A DNA stretch of 64,000 nt, taken from contig JAFRQS010000031.1 of the NCBI GenBank assembly GCA_017428495.1, positions 89,587 through 153,586 of the forward strand, written 5' to 3'. Below are positions 57,419 through 64,000 of the stretch, piece by piece (position 1 is the stretch's first letter; each line of letters starts with the position of its first letter). Source of the stretch: Bacilli bacterium. Lineage in GTDB: Bacteria; Bacillota_I; Bacilli_A; RF39; UBA660. A program made the position numbers and the translations under genes. Under the pieces are notes generated by a model, which had not been told where the DNA came from, ran no database searches, and was given only the letters and a program-made list of their open reading frames with translations.

Positions 57419-57830
57419 ATGGCAGAAAAGAAAGTATACACTGGAACAGGTCATAGAAAAAGCTCTATTGCTAGAGTTAGAATGACTTCAGGTAAAGGAA
57501 AAATAACTGTAAATGGTAAGGATGTAAATGAATATTTTCCATTCCCAACATTAGTTATGGATTTGTGTCAACCACTTGATGTAACTAATACTAGAGATAA
57601 ATTTGATATTGAAGCTAAAGTTAGCGGTGGTGGATTCTCTGGACAAACTGGTGCAATTCGTTTAGGTATAACAAGAGCTCTATTAGAATATGATGGTAAT
57701 ACAGATCCTACATCTGAAACTTCATTTAGAAGAATATTAAAGGCTGCAGGATTTATTACAAGAGATTCTAGAAAGAAAGAAACCTGGATTAAAGAAAGCT
57801 CGTAGAGCACCACAATTTAGTAAGAGATAG
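57419..57830 (+). CDS. rpsI: 30S ribosomal protein S9, frameshifted at 3' end
   Basis: S9 reaches the P-site tRNA with its basic C-terminal tail. The first ~116 codons are normal (YTGTGHRKSSIARVRMTSGK, NEYFPFPTLVM, VSGGGFSGQTGAIRLGITRA, LKAAGFITRDSR). In the AGAA repeat at 57770-57782 the reading frame changes: the frame as written ends KKETWIKESS at a stop 57803-57805, while the normal tail PGLKKARRAPQFSKR continues in another frame to the stop at 57828-57830. Compared with other S9 proteins about 8 nt (two AGAA units) are missing. Either a sequence/assembly error, a real mutation, or slippage. The feature spans to the in-family stop. Confidence 0.85.
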
Positions 57831-57832
57831 TA
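57814..57832 (+). repeat. Left copy of 19-bp direct repeat (rpsI 3' end)
   Basis: aatttagtaagagatagta, which encodes the last residues of S9 and its stop. An identical copy lies at 59204-59222. The pair brackets the XRE/toxin-antitoxin segment like attachment sites. Confidence 0.8.
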
Positions 57833-57843
57833 TTTGTGTTATA

Positions 57844-57867
57844 AAAACCCGATTATTCGGGTTTTTT
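57844..57867 (+). terminator. Terminator after rpsI
   Basis: AAAACCC-GATTATTC-GGGTTTTTT. The loop sequence is shared with the second terminator at 59234. Confidence 0.85.
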
Positions 57868-58019
57868 GATGATTAAATTTTAAAAATGGCGATAGTTATA
57901 AGGTAATAAAACATAGTAATACATTATAGTTATGATATACTAAAATTGTAATTCTACTTTTAAGGGGTGTTATTTTTTAATAAGTAATTCTAAAATCATT
58001 TGTGAAAGGAGAAAAAATT

Positions 58020-58763
58020 GTGAATCAGGAAAAAATTGGAAATTTTATTGCAAGGTGTAGAAAAAGCAAAAAAATGACCCAAGTTGAATTGGCTGAAAAA
58101 TTAGGAGTATCAGATAAATCGATTAGTAAATGGGAAAACGCTAAGTGTATGCCAGATTTATCACTTTTTCCACAATTGTGTGATATACTTGAAATTACTA
58201 TTAATGATTTAATGGCCGGAGAAAAAGTAGATGATAAAGAATATATTAATACTTTAGAGAGTAATTTTATTACTTTGGTTTCAAATATAGAAACAAGAAG
58301 TAGAAGAAAAAGAATGTTACTAAACTTAATTATAGTTATTGTATTTTTAATAGGAATTATTGGTTATTATATTTACTTTAATTATGAACTAGATGTTAAA
58401 TTTGATAAAAGTGTGATAACATGTGAAATAAATAACAAAGAATTAATTTATCATATAAACGGACAAAGTGTATTTAATACATATCATATTACTAAAAAAG
58501 TAGGTGCAAAAACATTATATATTTTTCATAGCACAATTAATATTTATAACAAAAAAAGGAGTAACTGGGAATATTCACAATCAATGACTAGATTATTAGA
58601 AGGAAATAATGTTCTATTTAGTTATTATGAAAGCATTGATATAAATTCTGAGAATGTTGAGGTTTATTATATAGATAAGCCAATTAAAAAAATTGAAAAA
58701 ATATCTGAAAAAGAATTAATCAGTAAATTAGAAAGCGCATATCTAATGTGTAAATCCAATTGA
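58020..58763 (+). CDS. XRE-family transcriptional regulator with membrane anchor
   Basis: 247 aa. N-terminal Cro/CI HTH (residues ~3-60; QVELAEKLGVSDKSISKWE), linker, one TM helix (LLNLIIVIVFLIGIIGYYIYF, about 105-125) and a ~120-residue C-terminal domain without recognised motifs, probably outside the membrane. GTG 58020 with aaaggag is the start; the GTG at 58002 is too close to the RBS. It is the only larger gene of the island between the rpsI repeats. Membrane-tethered XRE proteins often respond to envelope signals; the target here is unknown. Confidence 0.75.
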   Translation: MNQEKIGNFIARCRKSKKMTQVELAEKLGVSDKSISKWENAKCMPDLSLFPQLCDILEITINDLMAGEKVDDKEYINTLESNFITLVSNIETRSRRKRMLLNLIIVIVFLIGIIGYYIYFNYELDVKFDKSVITCEINNKELIYHINGQSVFNTYHITKKVGAKTLYIFHSTINIYNKKRSNWEYSQSMTRLLEGNNVLFSYYESIDINSENVEVYYIDKPIKKIEKISEKELISKLESAYLMCKSN

Positions 58764-58767
58764 GAAC

Positions 58768-58796
58768 TTGAAAAAAACATGTATTTATGATATAAT
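58768..58796 (+). promoter_or_regulatory. Promoter of antisense RNA (candidate antitoxin)
   Basis: TTGAAA (58768-58773), 17-nt spacer, TATAAT (58791-58796): near-perfect sigma-A promoter with no plausible plus-strand protein downstream. Confidence 0.65.
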
Positions 58797-58802
58797 GTAT
58801 GT

Positions 58803-58912
58803 ATGTGAAGGAAACTTCATACAATAAAAAAGGAACACTTAATACGCTATGTTGAGTGTTGCCATAAAATGGTTCCACCTAAATCATTGCTGAGTTAGGT
58901 GGATAACTTTTA
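58803..58912 (+). ncRNA. Candidate antisense RNA antitoxin
   Basis: About 105 nt from the promoter at 58768. Predicted hairpins: gaag-GAAA-cttc with GNRA loop (58807-58818), AACACTTAA...TTGAGTGTT (58834-58860) and CCACCTAA...TTAGGTGG (58875-58902) followed by a weak T-stretch. It is complementary to the 3' UTR and terminator of the minus-strand 27-aa peptide transcript, an arrangement as in TxpA/RatA. Boundaries are inferred from promoter and hairpin only. Confidence 0.5.
58826..58860 (-). terminator. Terminator of the candidate toxin mRNA (minus strand)
   Basis: Read on the minus strand: AACACT...AGTGTT hairpin followed by CCTTTTTT. It ends the transcript of the 27-aa peptide. Confidence 0.65.
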
Positions 58913-58993
58913 TATTAATACTATAAATAGTAAAAATAATAAAAGGAAGATAATTATGATTAGGGAAGATATTAATATATCTTTCTTTTTCAT
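58910..58993 (-). CDS. Candidate type I toxin, 27-aa hydrophobic peptide
   Basis: 27 codons, ATG at 58993-58991, stop 58912-58910. MKKKDILISS is followed by 17 Ile/Leu/Phe/Val residues, a single membrane-spanning helix. The SD ggga-ggcgag lies 7 nt from the ATG, stronger than most in this window. A minus-strand promoter (59055-59083) and terminator give a ~220-nt mRNA. Two parts of this mRNA, AGTTGGGTGGA in the 5' UTR and TCCACCTAACT in the 3' UTR, can form 11 bp (one G-U), the long-range pairing known from type I toxins. A convergent RNA covers the 3' UTR. Unlike described toxins in sequence; function inferred. Confidence 0.6.
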   Translation of the reverse strand: MKKKDILISSLIIIIFLLLFLLFIVLI

Positions 58994-59054
58994 TTTCTCG
59001 CCTCCCTTCTTTTTGAAGTTTGGCTCCACCCAACTTATTAAATGTTCCAATATA

Positions 59055-59083
59055 ATTATACCAAACAAATGTACGCTATTCAA
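59055..59083 (-). promoter_or_regulatory. Promoter of the candidate toxin (minus strand)
   Basis: On the minus strand TTGAAT (59083-59078), 17-nt spacer, TATAAT (59060-59055). Predicted start near 59048, giving a 5' UTR of about 55 nt. Confidence 0.6.
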
Positions 59084-59148
59084 TATGATTTATATGGAAA
59101 GTGAAAAATTTTGTTAAGAGCTATTAAGGTATTGTTAAGACTCTCTCA

Positions 59149-59168
59149 GTAGCCTACGCGTAGGCTAC
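59149..59168. repeat. 20-bp perfect palindrome
   Basis: GTAGCCTACGCGTAGGCTAC, the most GC-rich motif in this AT-rich stretch. It lies 36 bp before the right rpsI repeat and is followed by aagcctcatgaagcc. Could be a recombinase or regulator site of the island. Confidence 0.6.
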
Positions 59169-59203
59169 AAAAGCCTCATGAAGCCCCCAAAAAAAGGGAC
59201 GCT

Positions 59204-59222
59204 AATTTAGTAAGAGATAGTA
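59204..59222 (+). repeat. Right copy of 19-bp direct repeat (rpsI 3' end)
   Basis: Identical to 57814-57832, here without any coding context (preceded by aaaagggacgct). Marks the other edge of the island. Confidence 0.8.
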
Positions 59223-59233
59223 ATTATGTGTCT

Positions 59234-59259
59234 AAAGTCCGATTATTAGGACTTTTTAA
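59234..59259 (+). terminator. Second, diverged rpsI-type terminator
   Basis: AAAGTCC-GATTATTA-GGACTTTTT: the loop GATTATT equals that of the terminator at 57844, while the stem bases differ in compensating pairs. Indicates that this is a displaced rpsI 3' end. Confidence 0.75.
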
Positions 59260-59329
59260 ATTTTTAAAATTATATATAAAATAATTAGTGCATATGCTAT
59301 AATTACAATAGAAAAGAGAGATGTTAATA

Positions 59330-60133
59330 ATGAATCAAAAAATTAAAATATTTATAATATTATTATTTAGTTTTATTGTTTTTCCGACAGTTGCGCTTGC
59401 TGATGAAGGACCAAAGCCATCTATTGATATCAATATTAAAAATTTAGAAACTACAAATTATCTAATAGATTTATTTATCTATGATGAAGATGGAAAAGGT
59501 TATGAATCTGAAAAACAATATGGCGGTATAGGATTGACAGAAGAACAAATTAGTCAATTATATAAATTGAATTTTGATGGATGGTTTTCAAAATCTACTA
59601 GGAGCCATTTATTATTTTCTGATTGTGCTGGTAATGCTAATCATAGGCATCATTTTAGTTATTTTGGGACGCCTAGCAGATATAAAATTGTCATTATAAA
59701 TAATGATACAGATGAAATAAAAATTTCAAATGAAATAATTAGAGATACTTTAAATAGCAAAGTAACAATAGATTATAATACTATGAATGTCAAAAGTAAT
59801 AATTATTATTTAAAAACTATTATTATTGCAATAATGTGTTTGGTCATTACAGTATGTACTGAATTATTAATTGCATATGTTTTTAAAGTTAAAAATTATA
59901 AAATTATTTCTATTACGAATATTCTTACTAATTTAGGATTACAAGTTTCATTAATCCAATTATTTAAAAATTATTTAGTAACGTTTACAATTGGTGAAAT
60001 ATTGGTGATTTTAATAGAAACGTCAATATATCTTATAAAATTTAAAAATGTCAGTAAATTAAAAACAATCACGTATGGTTTTGTAGCAAATATAGCTACA
60101 ATATTAATTTCATTTTTATTGCATAAGATATAA
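59330..60133 (+). CDS. Secreted/membrane protein of unknown function
   Basis: 267 aa. Signal peptide (IKIFIILLFSFIVFPTVALA, cleavage before DEGPKPS), a ~145-residue extracellular part with DEGPKPSIDINIKNL and HRHHFSYFG, then about four TM helices (from residue ~160). Start ATG 59330 because aaaagagag lies 8-10 nt upstream; an extended -10 (TGCTATAAT, 59295-59303) precedes it. The DEGPKPS head recurs in Firmicutes membrane proteins, but I know no function. Confidence 0.65.
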   Translation: MNQKIKIFIILLFSFIVFPTVALADEGPKPSIDINIKNLETTNYLIDLFIYDEDGKGYESEKQYGGIGLTEEQISQLYKLNFDGWFSKSTRSHLLFSDCAGNANHRHHFSYFGTPSRYKIVIINNDTDEIKISNEIIRDTLNSKVTIDYNTMNVKSNNYYLKTIIIAIMCLVITVCTELLIAYVFKVKNYKIISITNILTNLGLQVSLIQLFKNYLVTFTIGEILVILIETSIYLIKFKNVSKLKTITYGFVANIATILISFLLHKI

Positions 60134-60167
60134 CATATTATATATGTACTAAAATATATAATATTGA

Positions 60168-60197
60168 ATAGCAAATTGTTGATTTGCTATTTTTTTG
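60168..60197 (+). terminator. Terminator
   Basis: AATAGCAAAT-TGTTG-ATTTGCTATT with T-run. Confidence 0.8.
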
Positions 60198-60225
60198 ATA
60201 TAATATTTATTACTTCGGAGGGCTT

Positions 60226-60819
60226 ATGGAAAAATGGAAACATAATTATATAGATAATTTAGATTTATCTAAAATAGAATGGTTAAAGTTATCTAGTGGT
60301 GAATTAGAGGCGTTTTATAATAGTAATTATATAGATAGAGATTTATGGCAATATGTTTCAAATAAAGACAACACTGCTTTTCATACTCCTATAGGACTTA
60401 GATATTTAACTTTTGATACATGCGATAAATATAATTATCTAATTGGCATAGTTGAAAATAACATAGGAAAAAATACCATTGTTGCAGCCATGGTATATAT
60501 AGATGAGTATCATATGTTTGTAAACCAAAGAGAGCCATTTACATATATATCTACAATGGAGGTAAATTCTTATTTTTGGAACATGGGAATATTTAAAGAA
60601 CTATGTAAAGCAACTCTACAAATTATTAAAAATCAACATGTATTAGTTACGCGAGAATCAGAGATGGGTGAAAAATGTCATGTGCTTGCGAATTTTAGAA
60701 AAATACTATTAGAAAGTGGTTTTGATAAAGAAATAATTGTTGATGATTCATCATCAAGCACAATTAATAGGCTTAGTCAACTTGCACGTGAGAAAGAAAA
60801 AGTAAAGATAAAAGTTTAA
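60226..60819 (+). CDS. GNAT-like acetyltransferase, tentative
   Basis: 197 aa. The middle and C-terminal parts fit a GNAT fold: YLIGIVENN, IVAAMVYIDEY, TYISTMEVNSYFWNMGIFKEL (the NxxWNxGI type acceptor-loop and helix) and VLANFRKILLESGFDKEI. The acetyl-CoA pyrophosphate loop is not clear, so the assignment is tentative. RBS cggagg before ATG 60226; free-standing between terminator and the AGCS gene. Confidence 0.5.
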   Translation: MEKWKHNYIDNLDLSKIEWLKLSSGELEAFYNSNYIDRDLWQYVSNKDNTAFHTPIGLRYLTFDTCDKYNYLIGIVENNIGKNTIVAAMVYIDEYHMFVNQREPFTYISTMEVNSYFWNMGIFKELCKATLQIIKNQHVLVTRESEMGEKCHVLANFRKILLESGFDKEIIVDDSSSSTINRLSQLAREKEKVKIKV

Positions 60820-60941
60820 TTTTTCTTTTTTTATATTATATGCTGCTGATTATATTGTGGTAATTGGTAAGGTAGTTTGAGAAAATAATGTTGATATGAG
60901 CATTTAATTGCTTTTTTTTCATATATTTAATAGGTGAAACT

Positions 60942-62132
60942 ATGGAAATGTTTGGAGTACTAATACTTCTAATATCTGGCATATATTTTAGTATTAAACT
61001 AAGATTTAAACATTTAAATATGATTAGAGCATTAAAAATAATTGGTAGAAAAGAAGATGGTATATCTTCTTTTCAATCATTATGTATTTCTTTAGCATCT
61101 AGAATAGGGGTAGGTTCTTTATCTGGAGTAATATTATCAATATATGTTGGTGGTATCGGTAGTATATTTTGGATGTGGATAATAACATTAATATGCTCTT
61201 CTAATACTATGATTGAATCTATGTTATCTGTTAAATATAGAAATGGTAGTAATGAAGGTGGACCATTCTATTATATGAATATATTTAGTAATAAAATGGC
61301 TTTTTTATATGCATTGGTATTTATAGTCGCATATATAGGTGGATTTTTAACAATACAATCAAATACTATTGCTAAGGTAGTAAGTATTAATCCAATAATA
61401 ACTGGGTTATTAATAGTTTTATTTACGTCATTGATAATATTTAAAGGATTAAAAGGTATAGCAAATACTGTTTCAAAGATAATACCTTTTGTAGCAATAA
61501 TATATATTATTAGTTGTTTATTAATAATATTTAAAAATATAGATATGATTAGTAATATTATAATATCGATTGTAAAAAATGCATTTAATATTAAAAGTTT
61601 TATAGTAGGAAGTACAAAAGCAATATTTTCTACTGAAGCTGGTATTGGAACAGGTGCTATAGCAAGCGCAACAAGTTCAAATAATAATCCTAGTGAGCAA
61701 GGATTAGTGCAAGTATTTGGTATATTTTTTGATACTTTTGTAGTAAGTACATTAACAGCATTTGTAGTAATTTTATCGCCTATTATAGATTTAAATATAA
61801 ATAGTTTGAATGGGATAGAACTTACTAGATATGCCTTTATATATCATTTGAGTAGTGTCGGTAGTTTGATTTTAATAACATCAATAATATTATTTGCTTA
61901 TTCAACCATTATTAGTGGTTATTATTATTTAGAAGTTGCAATAAAATTTATTACTAAAAAAGAAAATATGTTTAATTTAAAATTAATAACTATAACATTA
62001 TTATTTATATCTACTATTATATCACCTAGTTTTATATGGGAATATATCGATATATTTGTAAGTATATTAGCAATTATTAATACTATATCTTTAATAATAT
62101 TGAGGAAAAAAGTATTTAATGATAAAATTTAA
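60942..62132 (+). CDS. AGCS family sodium:amino-acid (alanine/glycine) symporter
   Basis: 396 aa, about ten TM helices. Family marks: SLASRIGVGSLSGVILSIYVGGIGSIFW region, MIESMLSVKYRNGSNEGGPFYYM, and FSTEAGIGTGAIASATSSNNNPSEQGL. Imports small neutral amino acids with Na+. Shorter than the usual 450-480 aa: the N-terminal periplasmic helix/loop before RFKHLNMI is abbreviated. RBS aggtgaa. Confidence 0.88.
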   Translation: MEMFGVLILLISGIYFSIKLRFKHLNMIRALKIIGRKEDGISSFQSLCISLASRIGVGSLSGVILSIYVGGIGSIFWMWIITLICSSNTMIESMLSVKYRNGSNEGGPFYYMNIFSNKMAFLYALVFIVAYIGGFLTIQSNTIAKVVSINPIITGLLIVLFTSLIIFKGLKGIANTVSKIIPFVAIIYIISCLLIIFKNIDMISNIIISIVKNAFNIKSFIVGSTKAIFSTEAGIGTGAIASATSSNNNPSEQGLVQVFGIFFDTFVVSTLTAFVVILSPIIDLNINSLNGIELTRYAFIYHLSSVGSLILITSIILFAYSTIISGYYYLEVAIKFITKKENMFNLKLITITLLFISTIISPSFIWEYIDIFVSILAIINTISLIILRKKVFNDKI

Positions 62133-62143
62133 TTGGTGGTATT

Positions 62144-62794
62144 ATGATAGGTAATAGTTGGGATGATATATTAAAAGATGAATTCAAGAAAGATTATTTT
62201 AAAGATTTAGTAAAATTTTTGAATTTAGAAAATAAGGCTAAAACAATATTTCCTAAAAGTGAAGATTTGTTTAGAGCATTAAAATTAACTGATTATAAAG
62301 ATGTCAATGTGGTAATATTGGGTCAAGATCCATATCATGGGGAAAAAGAAGCAAATGGATTATGTTTTTCTGTTAATCATGGGGTACAAACTCCACCATC
62401 TTTACAAAATATATTTAAAGAATTGAAAAATGATTTAAATATAACTAGAACTGATACTGATTTAAGTGATTGGGCCGAACAAGGAATATTACTATTAAAT
62501 ACAGTTCTTACTGTTGAAAAAGACAAAGCATTTTCACATAGAGGAAAGGGTTGGGAAGTGTTTACTGATAAAATAATAGAAAAATTGAATGAAAAAGAAG
62601 ATCCGATTGTATTTGTATTATGGGGTAATGCTGCAAGAAGTAAAAAGGTATTGCTTACTAATAAAAAGCATATGATTGTTGAATCTGCGCATCCTTCACC
62701 TTTATCATACAATAAAGGTTTTAAAAATAGTAAACCATTTTCTAAAATTAATGCGTTGCTTAAAAGCGTAAATAAAAATGAAATAAAATGGTAA
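62144..62794 (+). CDS. ung: Uracil-DNA glycosylase (family 1)
   Basis: Excises uracil from DNA, the first step of base-excision repair. 216 aa: catalytic GQDPYHGEKEANGLCFS with Asp, and AHPSPLS with His near the C-terminus, plus PPSLQNIFKEL. RBS ggtggt. Together with dut it limits uracil in a genome that relies on thyA/DHFR-TMK. Confidence 0.96.
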   Translation: MIGNSWDDILKDEFKKDYFKDLVKFLNLENKAKTIFPKSEDLFRALKLTDYKDVNVVILGQDPYHGEKEANGLCFSVNHGVQTPPSLQNIFKELKNDLNITRTDTDLSDWAEQGILLLNTVLTVEKDKAFSHRGKGWEVFTDKIIEKLNEKEDPIVFVLWGNAARSKKVLLTNKKHMIVESAHPSPLSYNKGFKNSKPFSKINALLKSVNKNEIKW

Positions 62795-62849
62795 AGGTAT
62801 TGAAAAGTTAAATTATCAATGATATAATAGCGTTGTTAATTTTTTATAT

Positions 62850-62926
62850 GGCGTCATTGGTGAAGTGGTTAACACACCAGATTGTGGCTCTGGCATGCGT
62901 CGGTTCGATTCCGACATGGCGCCCCA
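62850..62926 (+). tRNA. tRNA-His (GTG)
   Basis: 77 nt including encoded CCA. Anticodon stem-loop CCAGA-TTGTGGC-TCTGG gives GTG. The 5' G at 62850 pairs with C73 (G-1:C73), the tRNA-His identity element; acceptor GCGTCAT/ATGGCGC, T-arm gtcggTTCGATTccgac. No other tRNA is adjacent. Confidence 0.95.
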
Positions 62927-62930
62927 GTTT

Positions 62931-62970
62931 AGAATAAAAAGATTCTTTTTAAAAGATTCTTTTTTTTTAA
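62931..62970 (+). terminator. Terminator after tRNA-His
   Basis: AGAAT-AAAAAG-ATTCT with T-run, repeated once (aaaagattcttttttt). Confidence 0.6.
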
Positions 62971-63015
62971 TAAAATGTTATAATAGTATATATTAATAAA
63001 AGTAAGGAGAATCAT

Positions 63016-63984
63016 ATGAATTATAAGAAAATAGTGATTGCTGGCGGAGGTGTTTTGGGAAGTCAAATTGCTTTTCAATCAGCTTATTGTGGATATGATG
63101 TAACAATATGGTTAAGAAGTGAAGACAGTAAAACAAGAACACAACCTAAGCTAGATACATTAAAAAAAGATTATATTGAAACCATTGAGTCTTTAAATCC
63201 TCATGATGAAAATAATTGGGCAAGAGGAATATCTGATATTGATAGTTTTAATAAAGAAGAGTGTTTAAAAAAAGTTGATCTTGCCTATAACAATATTAAA
63301 TTAGAAGTTGATATGAAAGAAGCAGTGAAAGATGCAGATTTGGTAATTGAATCTATGGCTGAGATTAAAGATGAAAAAATTAAATTTTATCAAACTTTAG
63401 CTCCATTGTTAGAAGAAAAAACGGTTATTGTGACCAACTCTTCTACTCTATTACCATCTATGTTTGCTAAATATACAGGAAGACCCGAAAAATATTTATC
63501 ACTTCATTTTGCAAACACAATATGGATTAAAAATACAGCCGAAGTAATGACTCATGATGGAACCAACAAAAAATATTTTGATGAAATTATGGAATTTGCA
63601 ACAAGTATTCGAATGCTACCTCTTCCAGTATTAAAAGAAAAATCAGGATATCTATTAAATTCTATGCTTGTACCATTTTTATTAAGTGGTATGGATTTAT
63701 TAACAAATGGAATATCTGATGCTCAAAGTATTGATATTGCCTGGAAAAGAGGAACAGGTGCTCCAAAAGGACCATTTGAAATTATTGATACTGTAGGATT
63801 GACAACTGCAAAAAATATAGTTGAACAATATCAAAAAGTTCCTGGATTAATGAGTCCTTTATTAAAGAAAATGATGTTACCTTATAATTACAAAGGAATG
63901 TTAAATATGTTAAACCAATATATTGAAGAAGGAAAATTAGGGAAATCCTCTGGGGAAGGTTTTTATAAATACGACAAATCATAA
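63016..63984 (+). CDS. 3-hydroxyacyl-CoA dehydrogenase family protein
   Basis: NAD-dependent oxidation of 3-hydroxyacyl-CoA, or the reverse reduction in butyrate-type metabolism. 322 aa: Rossmann motif VIAGGGVLGSQIA, VIESMAEIKDEK, TNSSTLLPS, LHFANTIW, and the C-terminal domain with KEKSGYLLNSMLVPF and GPFEIIDTVGL. The HFxNP of canonical HBDs reads HFANT, a small deviation. No other beta-oxidation or butyrate gene is nearby. Complete at 63984. RBS aaggaga. Confidence 0.82.
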   Translation: MNYKKIVIAGGGVLGSQIAFQSAYCGYDVTIWLRSEDSKTRTQPKLDTLKKDYIETIESLNPHDENNWARGISDIDSFNKEECLKKVDLAYNNIKLEVDMKEAVKDADLVIESMAEIKDEKIKFYQTLAPLLEEKTVIVTNSSTLLPSMFAKYTGRPEKYLSLHFANTIWIKNTAEVMTHDGTNKKYFDEIMEFATSIRMLPLPVLKEKSGYLLNSMLVPFLLSGMDLLTNGISDAQSIDIAWKRGTGAPKGPFEIIDTVGLTTAKNIVEQYQKVPGLMSPLLKKMMLPYNYKGMLNMLNQYIEEGKLGKSSGEGFYKYDKS

Positions 63985-64000
63985 TCATTTGCAAATGTCA

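Noticed and set aside
59021..59032. tggctccaccca as a duplicate tmRNA 3' end (att site)
   Set aside because: Only about 9 bases match; it is part of the toxin mRNA 5' UTR that pairs with its 3' UTR.
58899..59117. Plus-strand 72-aa ORF
   Set aside because: Its frame is the antisense of the 27-aa peptide and its UTR, with odd Phe-rich sequence and no good start for the full length. The minus-strand reading with strong SD, promoter and terminator explains the region better.

Overview
The window is a very AT-rich piece of chromosome from a Firmicutes bacterium of class Bacilli. Gene order follows the Bacillus subtilis origin-proximal core closely: mfd-spoVT, metG-tatD-yabE-ksgA-yabG-veg-spoVG, yabP-yabQ-divIC, mrnC-rlmB-sigH-secE-nusG-rplK-rplA-rplJ-rplL, rpoB-rpoC, tilS-ftsH, rpsL-rpsG-fusA-tuf. 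Several features point to a streamlined, uncultured lineage near the Erysipelotrichia/RF39 'gut Mollicutes relatives': a ClpB without its N-domain, a very short tmRNA tag ending in AFA, and missing synteny members (rnmV, rpmG, the L7Ae-like gene, hpt, glmM). This placement is inference. TGA is used as a stop (for example rlmB), so the standard code applies. spoVT, yabG, spoVG, yabP, yabQ and sigH indicate a spore-forming ancestry.

Layout. 1-12262: repair (mfd), a Met-specific T-box controlling dut-metG, small membrane proteins, then cell-wall, rRNA-maturation and sporulation genes ending with sigH. 12263-25517: secE, nusG, ribosomal stalk genes with RNA leaders, a thymidylate cluster (deoxyribonucleotidase-like HAD, thyA, a DHFR-thymidylate kinase fusion) lodged between rplL and rpoB, then rpoBC. 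25518-36000: a CIRCE-controlled ClpB, a tandem pair of metallophosphoesterases (one apparently catalytically dead), tilS, ftsH, a HAD protein, a radical-SAM protein and a GGDEF protein. 36001-48940: the str operon, a lone pilin-like surface protein, FemAB, murD, secG-rnr-CapA-like-smpB and tmRNA.

48941-53760 is accessory: a rhomboid protease, small membrane proteins, a PD-(D/E)XK nuclease operon, a Nudix protein and a zinc phospholipase C-like protein. 53800-57830: a protein with a 48-bp tandem repeat, cdaA-cdaR, rplM-rpsI. 57831-59260 looks like a small inserted island bounded by a 19-bp duplication of the rpsI 3' end plus similar terminators. It carries an XRE/transmembrane regulator and what I read as an undescribed type I toxin-antitoxin locus: a 27-aa hydrophobic peptide on the minus strand, with an antisense RNA over its 3' UTR. 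The rpsI gene next to it has a frameshift in an AGAA repeat. 59261-64000: a secreted/membrane protein, a GNAT-like protein, an AGCS transporter, ung, tRNA-His and a 3-hydroxyacyl-CoA dehydrogenase.

The genes form a growth and information-processing core. dut, ung, thyA and the DHFR-TMK fusion together control thymidylate supply and keep uracil out of DNA. No CRISPR array, transposase, integrase or rRNA gene is visible.
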